Below, piece by piece: positions 8,232 to 16,525 of a stretch of 43,179 bases of DNA; position 1 is the first letter of the stretch, and each line of letters opens with the position of its first letter. The position numbers and the translations under genes were made by a program. The stretch spans positions 1-43,179 of the forward strand of contig QHVI01000121.1 of the NCBI GenBank assembly GCA_003223515.1. Reading direction: 5' to 3'. The notes under the pieces were generated by a model. It did not search any database. It was given only the letters and a program-made list of their open reading frames with translations, and had not been told where the DNA came from. The DNA comes from Candidatus Angelobacter sp. Gp1-AA117 (GTDB taxonomy: Bacteria; Acidobacteriota; Terriglobia; Terriglobales; Acidobacteriaceae).

Positions 8232-9836
8232 ATGCGTCCACACATTCTCGAAGACATCAGAAGCCACGCTCTCGCCAAACCGAACCAACTTGCGGTCTGT
8301 GACAGCCAGCTCAGCATTAATTATGGTGACTTGGACCGCTTCAGCACCAGCCTCGCACTGCACTTGCAGGCAATTGGCTGTAAGACTGGAAGCCGCGTTG
8401 TCATGGTGGCGAACCGACGGGCCGTCATGGTGGCTGCAATTCTAGGCACCTTTAAGGCGGGATGCATCCACGTTCCGCTCGATCCCCGCATGCCCGCAGC
8501 TCGCCTGCAATACATCTTGAATGACATAGCACCTGCCGCCGTCATAACAGAGGAAGATCTGCGGGAAACTATCGAAGCATATCTTCCCCCGCAGGCCAGC
8601 TTACTTCTGCAGGAAGACTTAGAGCGCATTCTACAGGCGAGCGCAGCAACGGATTACGCCCCCGGCCCGGACGTAAGTTCACCGGGCTGGCTTCTGGACT
8701 TGCCGGCGTACTGCATCTACACATCCGGATCGACTGGACGGCCCAAAGGTGTCTTGATCGACCATCGCAACATTGTCGATTTTTACGAGGGGGCGGCAGA
8801 AGTTTACGACGTCCGTGCGGAATCGGTTTGCGCCAGTTTCTCGCCGCTGCATTTCGATGTTTTTCTCATGGATATGTTGTTCCCACTTGCCCAGGGTGCT
8901 CGTCTGCATGTCCACGACGACATTGTGTTCTCTGATCTGTTGTTTCAGACGATAGCAACTAACAATGTGACCCATTTTTCCGCCTGGGGCTTGATGCTTG
9001 GACTCATTGCACAGGCGCTCGAATTCGGTACTACCCCTCTGCCGCACCTCCAGACCGTACTAACTGGAACAGATATCCCCAATGTTGACACTGTTCAGCG
9101 ATGGTTGCGGGCAGGGACAGGCGTTAAAGTGATCAATGCTTACGGTCCAACCGAAGTCACATGCGGTTGTACTGCGTACACGATCCGAGACCATGAGCCT
9201 GGCCGGAAAGAGCTTTACCCTATCGGGAGACCGTTCAAACATGTGCAGACTTTCCTCGTCGGCAGCGAAGGCGAGCGAATCACACAAAGCGATGTGCCTG
9301 GCGAACTGTACATCGGTGGTACGCAGGTAATGAGGGGCTACTGGAACCTGGCGGCGGAGACGGAGGCTGCTGTGACGTATCTGGACGGCATACGCTGCTA
9401 TCGCAGTGGTGATGTCTGTATTTATCAGGATGATGGTAATCTCTTCTACCTTGGGCGGAAAGATAACGAAGTAAAAATCGGCGGCTATCGCGTACACCCG
9501 AATGAAGTGCGGCGCGCCATCAATAGTGTGCCGAATGTGCACGATTCCGAGGTCGTCCTGGTCCAGACTAAGTATCGGGAAAAAGTCCTGGCTGCAGGAA
9601 TCCTTCTCAATGAGAGCGGCAAAGCGGGGACGCTCGACGCCGATCAGCAGATCCTTCGGATTCGTGCTCGTCTTATGGACGAGCTGCCAGCTTATATGGT
9701 GCCTCGTTATCTCGCAATTTTCGACGATTTTCCGAAACTGTCGTCAGGCAAGGCGGATCGTAAGGCACTCACATCCATTCTTACGGTTCGCATGACAAAG
9801 GAAGCTGAGGAGGTGGTAGCTACACATGAAAACTGA
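8232..9836 (+). CDS. Stand-alone NRPS adenylation domain (amino acid activation for the chlorination cassette)
   Basis: 534 residues, a single A domain with no condensation or carrier domain. Core motifs in order: A3 YTSGSTGRPKG (residue ~163), A4 FDVFLMD with the Asp that binds the substrate amino group, A5 NAYGPTEVTCG, A7 YRSGD, A8 GRKDNEVKIGGYRV and A10 SSGKADRKAL with the catalytic Lys, so it looks active on an alpha-amino acid. My pocket reading (D-V-M-F-L-G-A-C-G) matches no code I know well. ATG 8232 is preferred over TTG 8181 because domain homology begins there. Its last 11 bases overlap the carrier-protein gene. This split A + T pair corresponds to SyrB1 or CmaA, supplying the aminoacyl-S-carrier substrate to the adjacent halogenase. 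Confidence 0.85.
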   Translation: MRPHILEDIRSHALAKPNQLAVCDSQLSINYGDLDRFSTSLALHLQAIGCKTGSRVVMVANRRAVMVAAILGTFKAGCIHVPLDPRMPAARLQYILNDIAPAAVITEEDLRETIEAYLPPQASLLLQEDLERILQASAATDYAPGPDVSSPGWLLDLPAYCIYTSGSTGRPKGVLIDHRNIVDFYEGAAEVYDVRAESVCASFSPLHFDVFLMDMLFPLAQGARLHVHDDIVFSDLLFQTIATNNVTHFSAWGLMLGLIAQALEFGTTPLPHLQTVLTGTDIPNVDTVQRWLRAGTGVKVINAYGPTEVTCGCTAYTIRDHEPGRKELYPIGRPFKHVQTFLVGSEGERITQSDVPGELYIGGTQVMRGYWNLAAETEAAVTYLDGIRCYRSGDVCIYQDDGNLFYLGRKDNEVKIGGYRVHPNEVRRAINSVPNVHDSEVVLVQTKYREKVLAAGILLNESGKAGTLDADQQILRIRARLMDELPAYMVPRYLAIFDDFPKLSSGKADRKALTSILTVRMTKEAEEVVATHEN

Positions 9837-10086
9837 AGCTGTACTAACTAACATCATCGAAGATGTAGTCGGAGTCAAGGGAGTGCGCCGCGATTATCGC
9901 TTTATTGACATTGGCGGTAACTCAACGCATCTGGGTGCAATCCTGACACGGATCCATAGTGAGACCGGAGTAGCTGTGCCTGTCCGCATGTTCTTCCACA
10001 AAACTGACTCCACAATAGCAGCCATCGCCGCCAAGATTGATTCTCTGCTCCAGGAGAGCCAGGCGGCGTTAACAACCAGTCAGTAA
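9826..10086 (+). CDS. Stand-alone peptidyl carrier protein
   Basis: 86 residues, one thiolation domain. The phosphopantetheine attachment motif is DIGGNSTHLG, with Ser at about residue 33. The ATG lies inside the end of the A-domain gene (11-base overlap), indicating translational coupling and stoichiometric production. It should carry the amino acid activated by the preceding enzyme as a thioester and present it to the Fe/2-oxoglutarate halogenase encoded next. Free carrier proteins of this kind are obligatory substrates of SyrB2-type halogenases. Confidence 0.85.
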   Translation: MKTEAVLTNIIEDVVGVKGVRRDYRFIDIGGNSTHLGAILTRIHSETGVAVPVRMFFHKTDSTIAAIAAKIDSLLQESQAALTTSQ

Positions 10087-10120
10087 AACAAGCCAAGACT
10101 TACAAATCAAGGAGAGTTAT

Positions 10121-11047
10121 ATGAGGAAGGACTATTATCTTTCCGAAGCGGAAAAGAAATTTTTTTACAACAATGGTTATCTGGGTCCCTTCACGCTGAT
10201 GGAACCAGACGAAATGACGAGCCTTTTCGAAGAGGTACGTATGGATCTGCTGGACACCCGTAACGCACCTTTTCCGAAGAGCAAATTGAACTATGACCGG
10301 CACCTCGATATTCCGGCGCTAAATCAGATCATTAACAATCCAAAGATAACTCATCGCGTTTCAAGTATTCTTGGACCTAACGTGTTGAGCTGGCGTACAG
10401 AGTGGTTTCCCAAGTACCCCGGAGACGAAGGTACTGATTGGCACCAGGCGGAAAGCTTCGTCGAATTCGAGGGAACGGAAAAGCTGTTTCCAACCGCGGA
10501 AGAAGAGTTGAAAGAATATGACCAGGGCAGGCCCTGGGAGCTTACAGCCTGGATCGCGATGGCCGAAGCAACAAAGGAAAATGGCTGCCTCAAAGTCATG
10601 CCTGGAACTCATCGGACGTGGTTTTTCGATGAAAAAAAGAATATAAAGTTTGAACCCGAAAATTTCAATAAGAAGACGATTGACACTGGAGAGAAGGCCG
10701 GCTTCTATGGCTACGATTACGACAAACTGAAGCTCGATCCAACCTGGAAGCCAGACGAGTCGAAGGCGGTCCATATGGTGATGAAGCCTGGCCAGTTCTG
10801 CATCTTCACCTCGCGGTGTATGCACGGCTCCAATCCCAACAGGACCAAGGACCAGACACGCATGGGCTGGGCGACCCGCTTCGTGCCAACCCACGTGAAG
10901 GTGTATGACGGCCAAAAGTCTTTCCATCACTTTGGGGAAGAACTGCCGCTGGACAGGTATTCAACGGTCCTGGTTTTGGGAGAAGACCACTATCACCACA
11001 ATAAAGTGCGTCCGCCCATGGAGGTGGTTGCTACAACCAGCGCTTAA
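10121..11047 (+). CDS. Non-heme Fe(II)/2-oxoglutarate-dependent halogenase, SyrB2-like
   Basis: 308 residues, about the length of SyrB2 (310), in the phytanoyl-CoA dioxygenase superfamily. The decisive motif is TDWHQAES: iron-binding His at residue 108, then Ala at residue 110 where hydroxylases have Asp or Glu. The missing carboxylate leaves an iron site open for chloride, the hallmark of SyrB2, CytC3, CmaB and BarB. The surrounding sequence tracks SyrB2 as I remember it: FPKYPGDEGTDWHQA, NGCLKVMPGTH, GFYGYDYDKL, KPDESKAV and the distal His in RCMHGSNPN (residue ~235). Expected reaction: chlorination of an unactivated carbon of an aminoacyl group held on the adjacent carrier protein, using Fe(II), 2-oxoglutarate, O2 and chloride. 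GGAGAG lies just before the ATG. The chlorinated position and number of chlorines are unknown. Confidence 0.9.
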   Translation: MRKDYYLSEAEKKFFYNNGYLGPFTLMEPDEMTSLFEEVRMDLLDTRNAPFPKSKLNYDRHLDIPALNQIINNPKITHRVSSILGPNVLSWRTEWFPKYPGDEGTDWHQAESFVEFEGTEKLFPTAEEELKEYDQGRPWELTAWIAMAEATKENGCLKVMPGTHRTWFFDEKKNIKFEPENFNKKTIDTGEKAGFYGYDYDKLKLDPTWKPDESKAVHMVMKPGQFCIFTSRCMHGSNPNRTKDQTRMGWATRFVPTHVKVYDGQKSFHHFGEELPLDRYSTVLVLGEDHYHHNKVRPPMEVVATTSA

Positions 11048-11065
11048 CCGCCACTCTAATTAGCT

Positions 11066-11133
11066 AGCCAAAATGGCTTCGCCCCCTTGATATCCTTTGG
11101 AGTAGAACGGTGACGAGGGCGAAGCCTCTGGCT
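11066..11133. repeat. Intergenic inverted repeat between halogenase and RraA-like genes
   Basis: ggcttcgccc (11075-11084) pairs perfectly with gggcgaagcc (11117-11126). Outer arms agcca (11066-11070) and tggct (11129-11133) extend the stem. The loop is 32 bases. It is followed by TTAAAAAAAA, not a T run, so it does not read as an intrinsic plus-strand terminator. It may be an mRNA-processing or stabilising hairpin, or a scar. Confidence 0.6.
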
Positions 11134-11208
11134 GGTTAAAAAAAAGATTCCAGTGTGCCCGCCCGGCAATTTTCAGGGCTGGGTGGCAAACCGAGCCAGG
11201 AGTTAGAC

Positions 11209-11934
11209 ATGTTTCTTGGTAACCAATCTGTTCTGTCCAGAGACGAAGACATGGCGCAGTGGAAATCGGACGAAGAACTATTTGCCTGGATTCGGAAAGA
11301 ACTTTCAACTCCTCCTGTCAGCGACGTGATGGAGCAGCTTGGGTTTCGATATCCAATGCTGCCGGCGCATATTCGCCCTTTACGAAGCGACATGGTGCTG
11401 ATCGGGCGCGCTATGCCGGTACAAGATGAACTACCGGTCGAATACGGGGAGCCATCGCGCTTTGATGCTAAGCCGTTCGGATTGTTGTTCGAATCCATCG
11501 AGGCGCTTCGTCCCAACGAGGTATATATCGCCAGCGGCGGGCCAACGCATGTTGCGAGGTTGGGGGACATGCTGGTGATGCGGGCGCAAAACTTAGGTGC
11601 AGCGGGCGTCGTGATCAATGCACATCTTCGCGATGGCAACGCCATATTATCCCTGAACTTTCCCGCCTTCGCTCACGGTTGTCACGCCTACGGTTTGCAG
11701 CGCCGCCACAATGTAGTGGATTTTCGCTGTTCGATCACAATCGACAAGGTGCGGATCAGACCTGGCGATCTGATCTTTGGCGATGGTGACGGGGTGTGTG
11801 TCATTCCACACGAGGCGGAAGGGGAGATCCTTAACCGGGCGTTTGCCAAGACGCAATTGGAGAGGAACGTCCGCAGAGATATTGAATCCGGTCAAAGCGT
11901 AGTTGATGCTTTTAATAAGCACAGGGCGATGTAA
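11209..11934 (+). CDS. RraA-family protein (HMG/CHA aldolase or decarboxylase-like)
   Basis: 241 residues from ATG 11209, preceded by AGGAG at 11198-11202 with 6-base spacing; a longer GTG start at 11155 lacks this support. Family signs: VSDVMEQLG at the start, IGRAMPVQ, the GDMLVMRAQNLGAAGVVINAH stretch followed by Arg-Asp (the metal/substrate site), and RPGDLIFGDGDGVCVIP near the end. The relatives are metal-dependent aldolases or decarboxylases acting on 4-hydroxy-4-methyl-2-oxoglutarate and related keto acids, and the RNase E inhibitor RraA. The usual VDGxxRD reads VINAHLRD here. Between a halogenase and a thioesterase it most likely acts on a keto-acid precursor, but no cluster role for this family is known to me. 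Confidence 0.75.
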   Translation: MFLGNQSVLSRDEDMAQWKSDEELFAWIRKELSTPPVSDVMEQLGFRYPMLPAHIRPLRSDMVLIGRAMPVQDELPVEYGEPSRFDAKPFGLLFESIEALRPNEVYIASGGPTHVARLGDMLVMRAQNLGAAGVVINAHLRDGNAILSLNFPAFAHGCHAYGLQRRHNVVDFRCSITIDKVRIRPGDLIFGDGDGVCVIPHEAEGEILNRAFAKTQLERNVRRDIESGQSVVDAFNKHRAM

Positions 11935-12029
11935 GGGGATCCACGCTATCCATCCGAGTATTCATCCGGATGAACGGAAGAGTGCTGCCCTGGGATCCTG
12001 CCCATTGAAGGCTTACGAAGCCGGCGGTA

Positions 12030-12710
12030 ATGCCGTCATCTTGTGTGGTCCGGCGCACTTCGAGCGCCGCGACTAAGCATGAAGTGGTGGCCATCCAGCT
12101 TCCCGGGCGAGAGTACCGGCTTGATGAGCCGCTGTTGACCGACGCGCATGAAATTGCGGGCCAGGTTGCCGAAATCCTGCCGCTGGACAAGCCATTTGTA
12201 TTTTTCGGTCATAGCATGGGCGTGTTCATCGGATTCGAGGTTGCACGACTCTTGCGTGAACAAGGGCTTCGCCAACCTGAAATGTTCATCGCTTCGGGGC
12301 GGAACGCACCGCAATTCAAGTGGCGGGATGCCGGGATGCAACTGCTTCCGGATGATGAGTTTGTTGCGGCAGTGACTGCCTACAACGGCACACCCGCGGC
12401 TTTGTTGCAGGACGCGGCGCTGCGCGACCTTTGGCTTCCGCGGCTCCGAGCCGATCTGACCGTATCGGCCCAGTACCGGTATGTCGAGAAGGAACCGTTA
12501 GAGTGCCCGATTGTGGTTCTCTCCGGAAACGAAGACGAGCTCAGCACCGAGGCAGGGCTGAACGGTTGGCTCACTCAAACGACCGCAGAGGTTCGATATT
12601 TTCGCTTTGCCGGCAATCATTTCTTTTTGCACAGCGCTGAACAACTCGTGCTCTGCAGGATTGCGGAGGAGCTAACCAAACTGATCGCTCATCAACCGAT
12701 CGGCGATTGA
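12030..12710 (+). CDS. Type II thioesterase, N-terminus apparently frameshifted
   Basis: Alpha/beta-hydrolase editing thioesterase. Visible: VVAIQLPGRE, the nucleophile elbow FFGHSMGVFIGFE (Ser at residue ~61), LSGNEDE and the catalytic His in FAGNHFFL. The open frame begins at ATG 12030 and is 226 residues, 20-30 short of the family. The missing N-terminal block, with the oxyanion AGG motif, is readable in another frame at 11999-12073 as YEAGGNAVILCGPAHFERRD, at the correct distance from LPGRE if one T near 12074 is removed. The gene therefore looks damaged by a single-base insertion, or the sequence has an error. Role: removing misprimed or stalled acyl groups from carrier domains; CmaT- and BarC-like versions act in chlorination cassettes. 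Confidence 0.8.
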   Translation: MPSSCVVRRTSSAATKHEVVAIQLPGREYRLDEPLLTDAHEIAGQVAEILPLDKPFVFFGHSMGVFIGFEVARLLREQGLRQPEMFIASGRNAPQFKWRDAGMQLLPDDEFVAAVTAYNGTPAALLQDAALRDLWLPRLRADLTVSAQYRYVEKEPLECPIVVLSGNEDELSTEAGLNGWLTQTTAEVRYFRFAGNHFFLHSAEQLVLCRIAEELTKLIAHQPIGD

Positions 12711-12751
12711 GGCTCAACTATCAATGTGACAGGATGTAACAGGAGACGACG

Positions 12752-14020
12752 ATGAAAGCATCTCGCGATAACTTGCCAGTCCCTAACCCCAGCCTGCAAC
12801 CCACCAAGCCTGAGCTCGTACGAATCTTCGATACAACGCTGCGCGATGGGGAACAAAGCCCGGGTGTCTCACTCACCGCTGACGCGAAGTTGCAGATCGC
12901 AGAACAGCTTGCAAAGTTGGGCGTCGATGTGATCGAAGCCGGATTTCCAGTTTCCAGTCCAGGGGATATGAGCGGTGTGCAGAAGATCGCAAAAAGCGTA
13001 GGCCAAGCGAAGCGCACCAACAAGCATGGCTTGATAGCGGATCCGCCTGGCATCGCTGCGATGGCGCGTGCAAGTCGCGCGGACATCGATAGCGCGTGGC
13101 GCGGTGTCAGAGATGCAATCTATCCTCGCATCCATATTGTGCTTGCAACCAGCGACATTCATATGGAATACAAGCTGCGCAAGACACGACCCGAAGTTAT
13201 AGAGATGGCCCGGAGTTCGGTCGCCTACGCTCGCAATCTCTGCAATGATGTTGAGTTCAGCCCGGAGGACGCAACCCGGAGCGATCGCGATTATCTGGTG
13301 CAGGTGCTGGAAGCGGCGGTGGAAGCCGGCGCCACGACTCTCAACATTCCGGATACAGTCGGGTACGCAACGCCGGAAGAGTACGGCGCATTGATTGGCT
13401 TTATTCATCACCACTTTGCTTCTGCTAATGTCACCGTGAGTGCGCATTGCCACGATGATCTGGGTTTGGCCACCGCGAATACACTGGCCGGTCTCGCAAA
13501 TGGGGCCCGCCAAGTCGAGGGAACCATCAACGGTATCGGGGAGCGAGCCGGCAATGCGTGCATGACGGAAACTGTCATGGCACTGCGAACACGGGCGCCC
13601 TTGTTCAGTTTAGAGACAAACATCATCACGAAGGAGATTTGGCGGACGAGTAAGCTAGTGAGTGACTTGACTGGCATGGTTGTTCAGCCCAATAAAGCGA
13701 TTGTGGGGGCGAATGCATTCGCGCACCAGGCGGGGATTCACCAGGACGGTATGCTCAAAAATAAGCGCACCTATGAAATCATGGACCCCTCGGACGTGGG
13801 AGTCAGCGAAAGCAGCCTGGTGCTTGGCAAGCTAAGCGGCCGCAACGCGTTGCGCTCGAAACTTGAAAAGCTCGGATATCACGTGGAAGGCGAAAAACTC
13901 GACCAAGTCTCCATAAGAGTGAAGCAGGTGCTGGACATCCAGAGAGCAGTCAGTGACCTCCAGTTGCACGAGATTTGCGCTGAAGTTTTCCGGTCCACAA
14001 ATGCGGCTGTGGCTTATTAA
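12752..14020 (+). CDS. leuA: 2-Isopropylmalate synthase-like enzyme lacking the regulatory domain
   Basis: 422 residues. The TIM-barrel catalytic part is canonical: [28 protein letters not shown], the metal-binding [25 protein letters not shown] and HQAGIHQDG. The protein stops at the point where normal LeuA (about 510-520 residues) continues into its Leu-binding regulatory domain, so feedback inhibition is probably lost. CAGGAG precedes the ATG. It condenses acetyl-CoA with a 2-keto acid, classically 2-ketoisovalerate on the way to 2-ketoisocaproate and leucine. leuB/leuCD are not in the window and would come from elsewhere. With the aminotransferase it probably floods the cell with 2-ketoisocaproate/Leu or a homologue. 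A homologating (HphA-like) or citramalate-type activity is an alternative. Confidence 0.8.
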   Translation: MKASRDNLPVPNPSLQPTKPELVRIFDTTLRDGEQSPGVSLTADAKLQIAEQLAKLGVDVIEAGFPVSSPGDMSGVQKIAKSVGQAKRTNKHGLIADPPGIAAMARASRADIDSAWRGVRDAIYPRIHIVLATSDIHMEYKLRKTRPEVIEMARSSVAYARNLCNDVEFSPEDATRSDRDYLVQVLEAAVEAGATTLNIPDTVGYATPEEYGALIGFIHHHFASANVTVSAHCHDDLGLATANTLAGLANGARQVEGTINGIGERAGNACMTETVMALRTRAPLFSLETNIITKEIWRTSKLVSDLTGMVVQPNKAIVGANAFAHQAGIHQDGMLKNKRTYEIMDPSDVGVSESSLVLGKLSGRNALRSKLEKLGYHVEGEKLDQVSIRVKQVLDIQRAVSDLQLHEICAEVFRSTNAAVAY

Positions 14021-14224
14021 GAGTTTTGCTTTGTCCTGATATAGAAACAGAGTGAGATGGACCAAAGAACAGCGGAGCCGCCTCCAGCAATTCGTTACAT
14101 CCACCACGGAATTCGGAGTTAACTCAATCAGGTATTGCGGAGAAGACTCTTTCTCTCCGTTGAACCTTCAGGCGCTCCAGGGGCGGTTTGCGGAGGTTAC
14201 ACTGGCGGGAGAGCTGGTGAGACC
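14021..14224. other. Intergenic gap before the GNAT gene
   Basis: 204 bases with no supported gene. A small inverted repeat, cggaga / tctccg, lies near 14138-14159. The reading frame of the downstream GNAT extends back to 14135, but that extension has no family resemblance and no ribosome binding site. Confidence 0.4.
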
Positions 14225-14767
14225 ATGGCGGCCTGCCCTATCGCGAGAACTGCTATGTACCACGGACTAGATGAATTGAGCCAAACGAATACGGTCGAAG
14301 TGAAAGTGGACGTACCGGATAGCGCCGACGCGCGCTGGTGCATAGAGCAGTATTATCGGGAACTAGCGGAGCGTTTCGACACAGGTTTCGATCCGGTCAA
14401 AAGCAATCCCGCTCCCGACGAGGATCTAGTTCCTCCGAGGGGTTACTTTGTCGTGGCCCGGCTGGATGGCCATCCTGTTGGATGTGGCGTGCTCAAGCGC
14501 AAGAATCCAACAACGGCTGAGATCAAGCGAATGTGGACGGCTTCATCCGCACGCAGGCGTGGTGTTGCACGCAAAGTTCTCCATACGCTTGAGACCATTG
14601 CTCGGGAAGCGGGATTTACAGTGCTCCATCTTGAAACGAATCGGACCCTGGCCGAGGCTCAGGCACTGTACCGAAAGGAAGGTTACATCGAAGTCGACGC
14701 CTTCAACGACGAACCTTACGCCCATCATTGGTTCGAGAAATACCTGCAGTCCGATTCCGGCAGATGA
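14225..14767 (+). CDS. GNAT-family N-acetyltransferase
   Basis: 180 residues from ATG 14225 (GGGAGAG 11 bases upstream; ATG 14255 is a second candidate). A typical GNAT core: GYFVVARLDGHPVGCGVL, EIKRMWTASSARRRGVARKVL containing the acetyl-CoA pyrophosphate loop R-R-x-G-x-A, a GFTVLHLETNR strand and the EAQALYRKEGYIEVDAF C-terminal motif. It transfers an acetyl group from acetyl-CoA to an amine. Inside the cluster it may acetylate a peptide side chain or provide self-resistance; the substrate cannot be inferred. Confidence 0.8.
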   Translation: MAACPIARTAMYHGLDELSQTNTVEVKVDVPDSADARWCIEQYYRELAERFDTGFDPVKSNPAPDEDLVPPRGYFVVARLDGHPVGCGVLKRKNPTTAEIKRMWTASSARRRGVARKVLHTLETIAREAGFTVLHLETNRTLAEAQALYRKEGYIEVDAFNDEPYAHHWFEKYLQSDSGR

Positions 14768-14869
14768 TCGCGAGCCCCCCTCGATATTAGGAATTCCTTG
14801 AAGCTCGACAGCCTCGCGATGGCATGCTGTGGACGAACCACCATACGGCGAGGAAAAGCACATACAAAT

Positions 14870-16525
14870 ATGATGAACCTTCTCGACATTTATACAGCGC
14901 TCGCATGCGAGCGCCCGGATGAGCCTGCCTTAATATTCGAGCGTGAACCTTACGTGGGCATGAGATTGTCGTGGGCGCAGCTCGCTGCCCGGGGCGAAGA
15001 ACTGAGTCTTCAGCTTGCAGCAGCTGGCATAGGTCGGCAAAGTCTTTGCGCGGTTGAGTTGGCAGACCACCCCGATACAGTGCCGTTGCTGCTCGGAATC
15101 TGGCGCCTTGCGGGTACCGCACTGCTGGTCGACCCGAAATGGGGAGTCAGCGTGCGCCGCTCGGTTTATTCCCATAGCTGGCCGGATGCGTCCATCACGC
15201 TGGATCCGGAATTTACGGTTTCGCTGCTCAACGCCCCTTCCTCAAAAGACGAATATGCGGATTTGCCGGAAGGGGCCGCGCTGCTGGCCTATACCTCCGG
15301 GAGTACCGGAGACCCCAAGGGCATTGTCATACCGCATGATCGATTGGTGACGGCAATATATGCGGCGGCCGCGGCCATTGTCCGACATCGTGGTGTCGCG
15401 CCCAAATACATTGCCTGCAGCATGCGGCTCTCCGGATACGGCGTTCTCATCATCCATTACATGTGGGCCGCCTGCGCGGGCGCTGCCGTTGTTGTCCTGC
15501 CGGAACTTAACTTGCGAACCGCTCCCGGGTACTGGCAAACAGTTGCCGATCACGACATCGATCAGATCTTTCTGGTGCCGCCGCTGGTCGAACTTCTGAA
15601 CCAGCTGGGGGCCCCGGCGCAGGGAATGCGCAAAGTTCCCACCTGCATCTCAGGCAGTGCGCCGTTATCGCAGCGGACACAGCAGGAATTTCACCGCCGA
15701 TTTGGCCTCGGCCTGCTCAACGCCTACGGACTCACCGAATCCATGTGCCCCTCTTTCTTCGGTGAGTATGATGAGCGCGGAATGGGCCGAAACACCTTTG
15801 GCAGTCCGGCCTTGCTCAAGGCTCAGCTGCGTGATGGAAACGGAACCGTGGTGGAGGGCCCCGGCGAAGGGGAGCTTGAGTTGTCGGGTCCGGTGGTATT
15901 CGATGGGTACTATCGGAATAAGCATGCCACAGAGGCTGCCTTCCACGGATGCTGGCTTCGGACCGGAGATCTTTTCAGACGCGACGAGCAGGGTCGGTAC
16001 TGGATCGTGGGGCGGCTCAAGAATGTCGTCATGAAGGGCGGCCATTCGATTTATCTTGACGAGGTGGAGAGTGCCGCGTTTGAGATTGATGGGATTCATG
16101 AAGTTGCGGGGGTTCCTTTGCATCTTCCTGCTGGAGGCGAAGATATTGGTCTGCTGGTCCGATTTGTGCCCAATTCTGGTCTGACCTGCGCTGTCGTAGC
16201 AGCCGAGCTACGACAGCGGCTTGGAGGTGGACAGATGGAAGAGCTGACCGAGGAAGTATTTATCAAGCGGGCCCGGACCTTTTTCTATGAAGTGGCCGGA
16301 GTGGAATCCGCCTCACTCGACCCCGATGCTGATCTGATTGAGAGCGGAATCCTCGATTCGCTGCTCCTCATCTCATTCCTGGCTTTTATTGAGAATCTCC
16401 GCGGCTCACCGCTGGATATCACGCCAGAAAATCTCCCAGCGATCTCCAGTCTTCGCGGCGCATACGCGTTCGTTCGCTTGCAGAAACCTGACGATGAACT
16501 TTGCGGGAGTTTCAATGGAGCCTGA
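14870..16525 (+). CDS. AMP-dependent ligase fused to an acyl carrier protein, A10 region missing
   Basis: 551 residues from ATG 14870; a TTG at 14798 with AGGA ahead is an alternative start. The N-terminal part is an adenylate-forming ligase: LAYTSGSTGDPKG at residue ~141, NAYGLTES, LRTGDLF and GRLKNVVMKGGHSIYLDEVE. Where A domains keep the amino-binding Asp this one reads MRLSGYG, so it probably activates a simple carboxylic acid. After LLVRFVPNSG and AELRQRL the expected segment with PxxPSGKxxR, including the catalytic Lys of A10, is absent. The chain passes directly to a carrier domain with LIESGILDSLLL (Ser ~497). It may be inactive in adenylation while the ACP remains usable. Its end overlaps the next gene by 11 bases. 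Confidence 0.75.
   Translation: MMNLLDIYTALACERPDEPALIFEREPYVGMRLSWAQLAARGEELSLQLAAAGIGRQSLCAVELADHPDTVPLLLGIWRLAGTALLVDPKWGVSVRRSVYSHSWPDASITLDPEFTVSLLNAPSSKDEYADLPEGAALLAYTSGSTGDPKGIVIPHDRLVTAIYAAAAAIVRHRGVAPKYIACSMRLSGYGVLIIHYMWAACAGAAVVVLPELNLRTAPGYWQTVADHDIDQIFLVPPLVELLNQLGAPAQGMRKVPTCISGSAPLSQRTQQEFHRRFGLGLLNAYGLTESMCPSFFGEYDERGMGRNTFGSPALLKAQLRDGNGTVVEGPGEGELELSGPVVFDGYYRNKHATEAAFHGCWLRTGDLFRRDEQGRYWIVGRLKNVVMKGGHSIYLDEVESAAFEIDGIHEVAGVPLHLPAGGEDIGLLVRFVPNSGLTCAVVAAELRQRLGGGQMEELTEEVFIKRARTFFYEVAGVESASLDPDADLIESGILDSLLLISFLAFIENLRGSPLDITPENLPAISSLRGAYAFVRLQKPDDELCGSFNGA
16189..16218. repeat. Perfect 12-bp inverted repeat at the A10 deletion point
   Basis: Arms cgctgtcgtagc (16189-16200) and gctacgacagcg (16207-16218) are exact reverse complements with a 6-base loop. 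It lies inside the ligase-ACP gene exactly where the C-terminal adenylation subdomain should continue and does not. The position suggests a hairpin-associated deletion. Confidence 0.8.

Noticed and set aside
10121-11047. Ordinary phytanoyl-CoA-dioxygenase hydroxylase
   Set aside because: The HxD/E carboxylate is Ala (HQA), and neighbouring motifs follow SyrB2, so halogenase is preferred.
11066-11145. Rho-independent terminator after the halogenase
   Set aside because: The stem is good but is followed by an A run, not a T run, and genes downstream continue the pathway.
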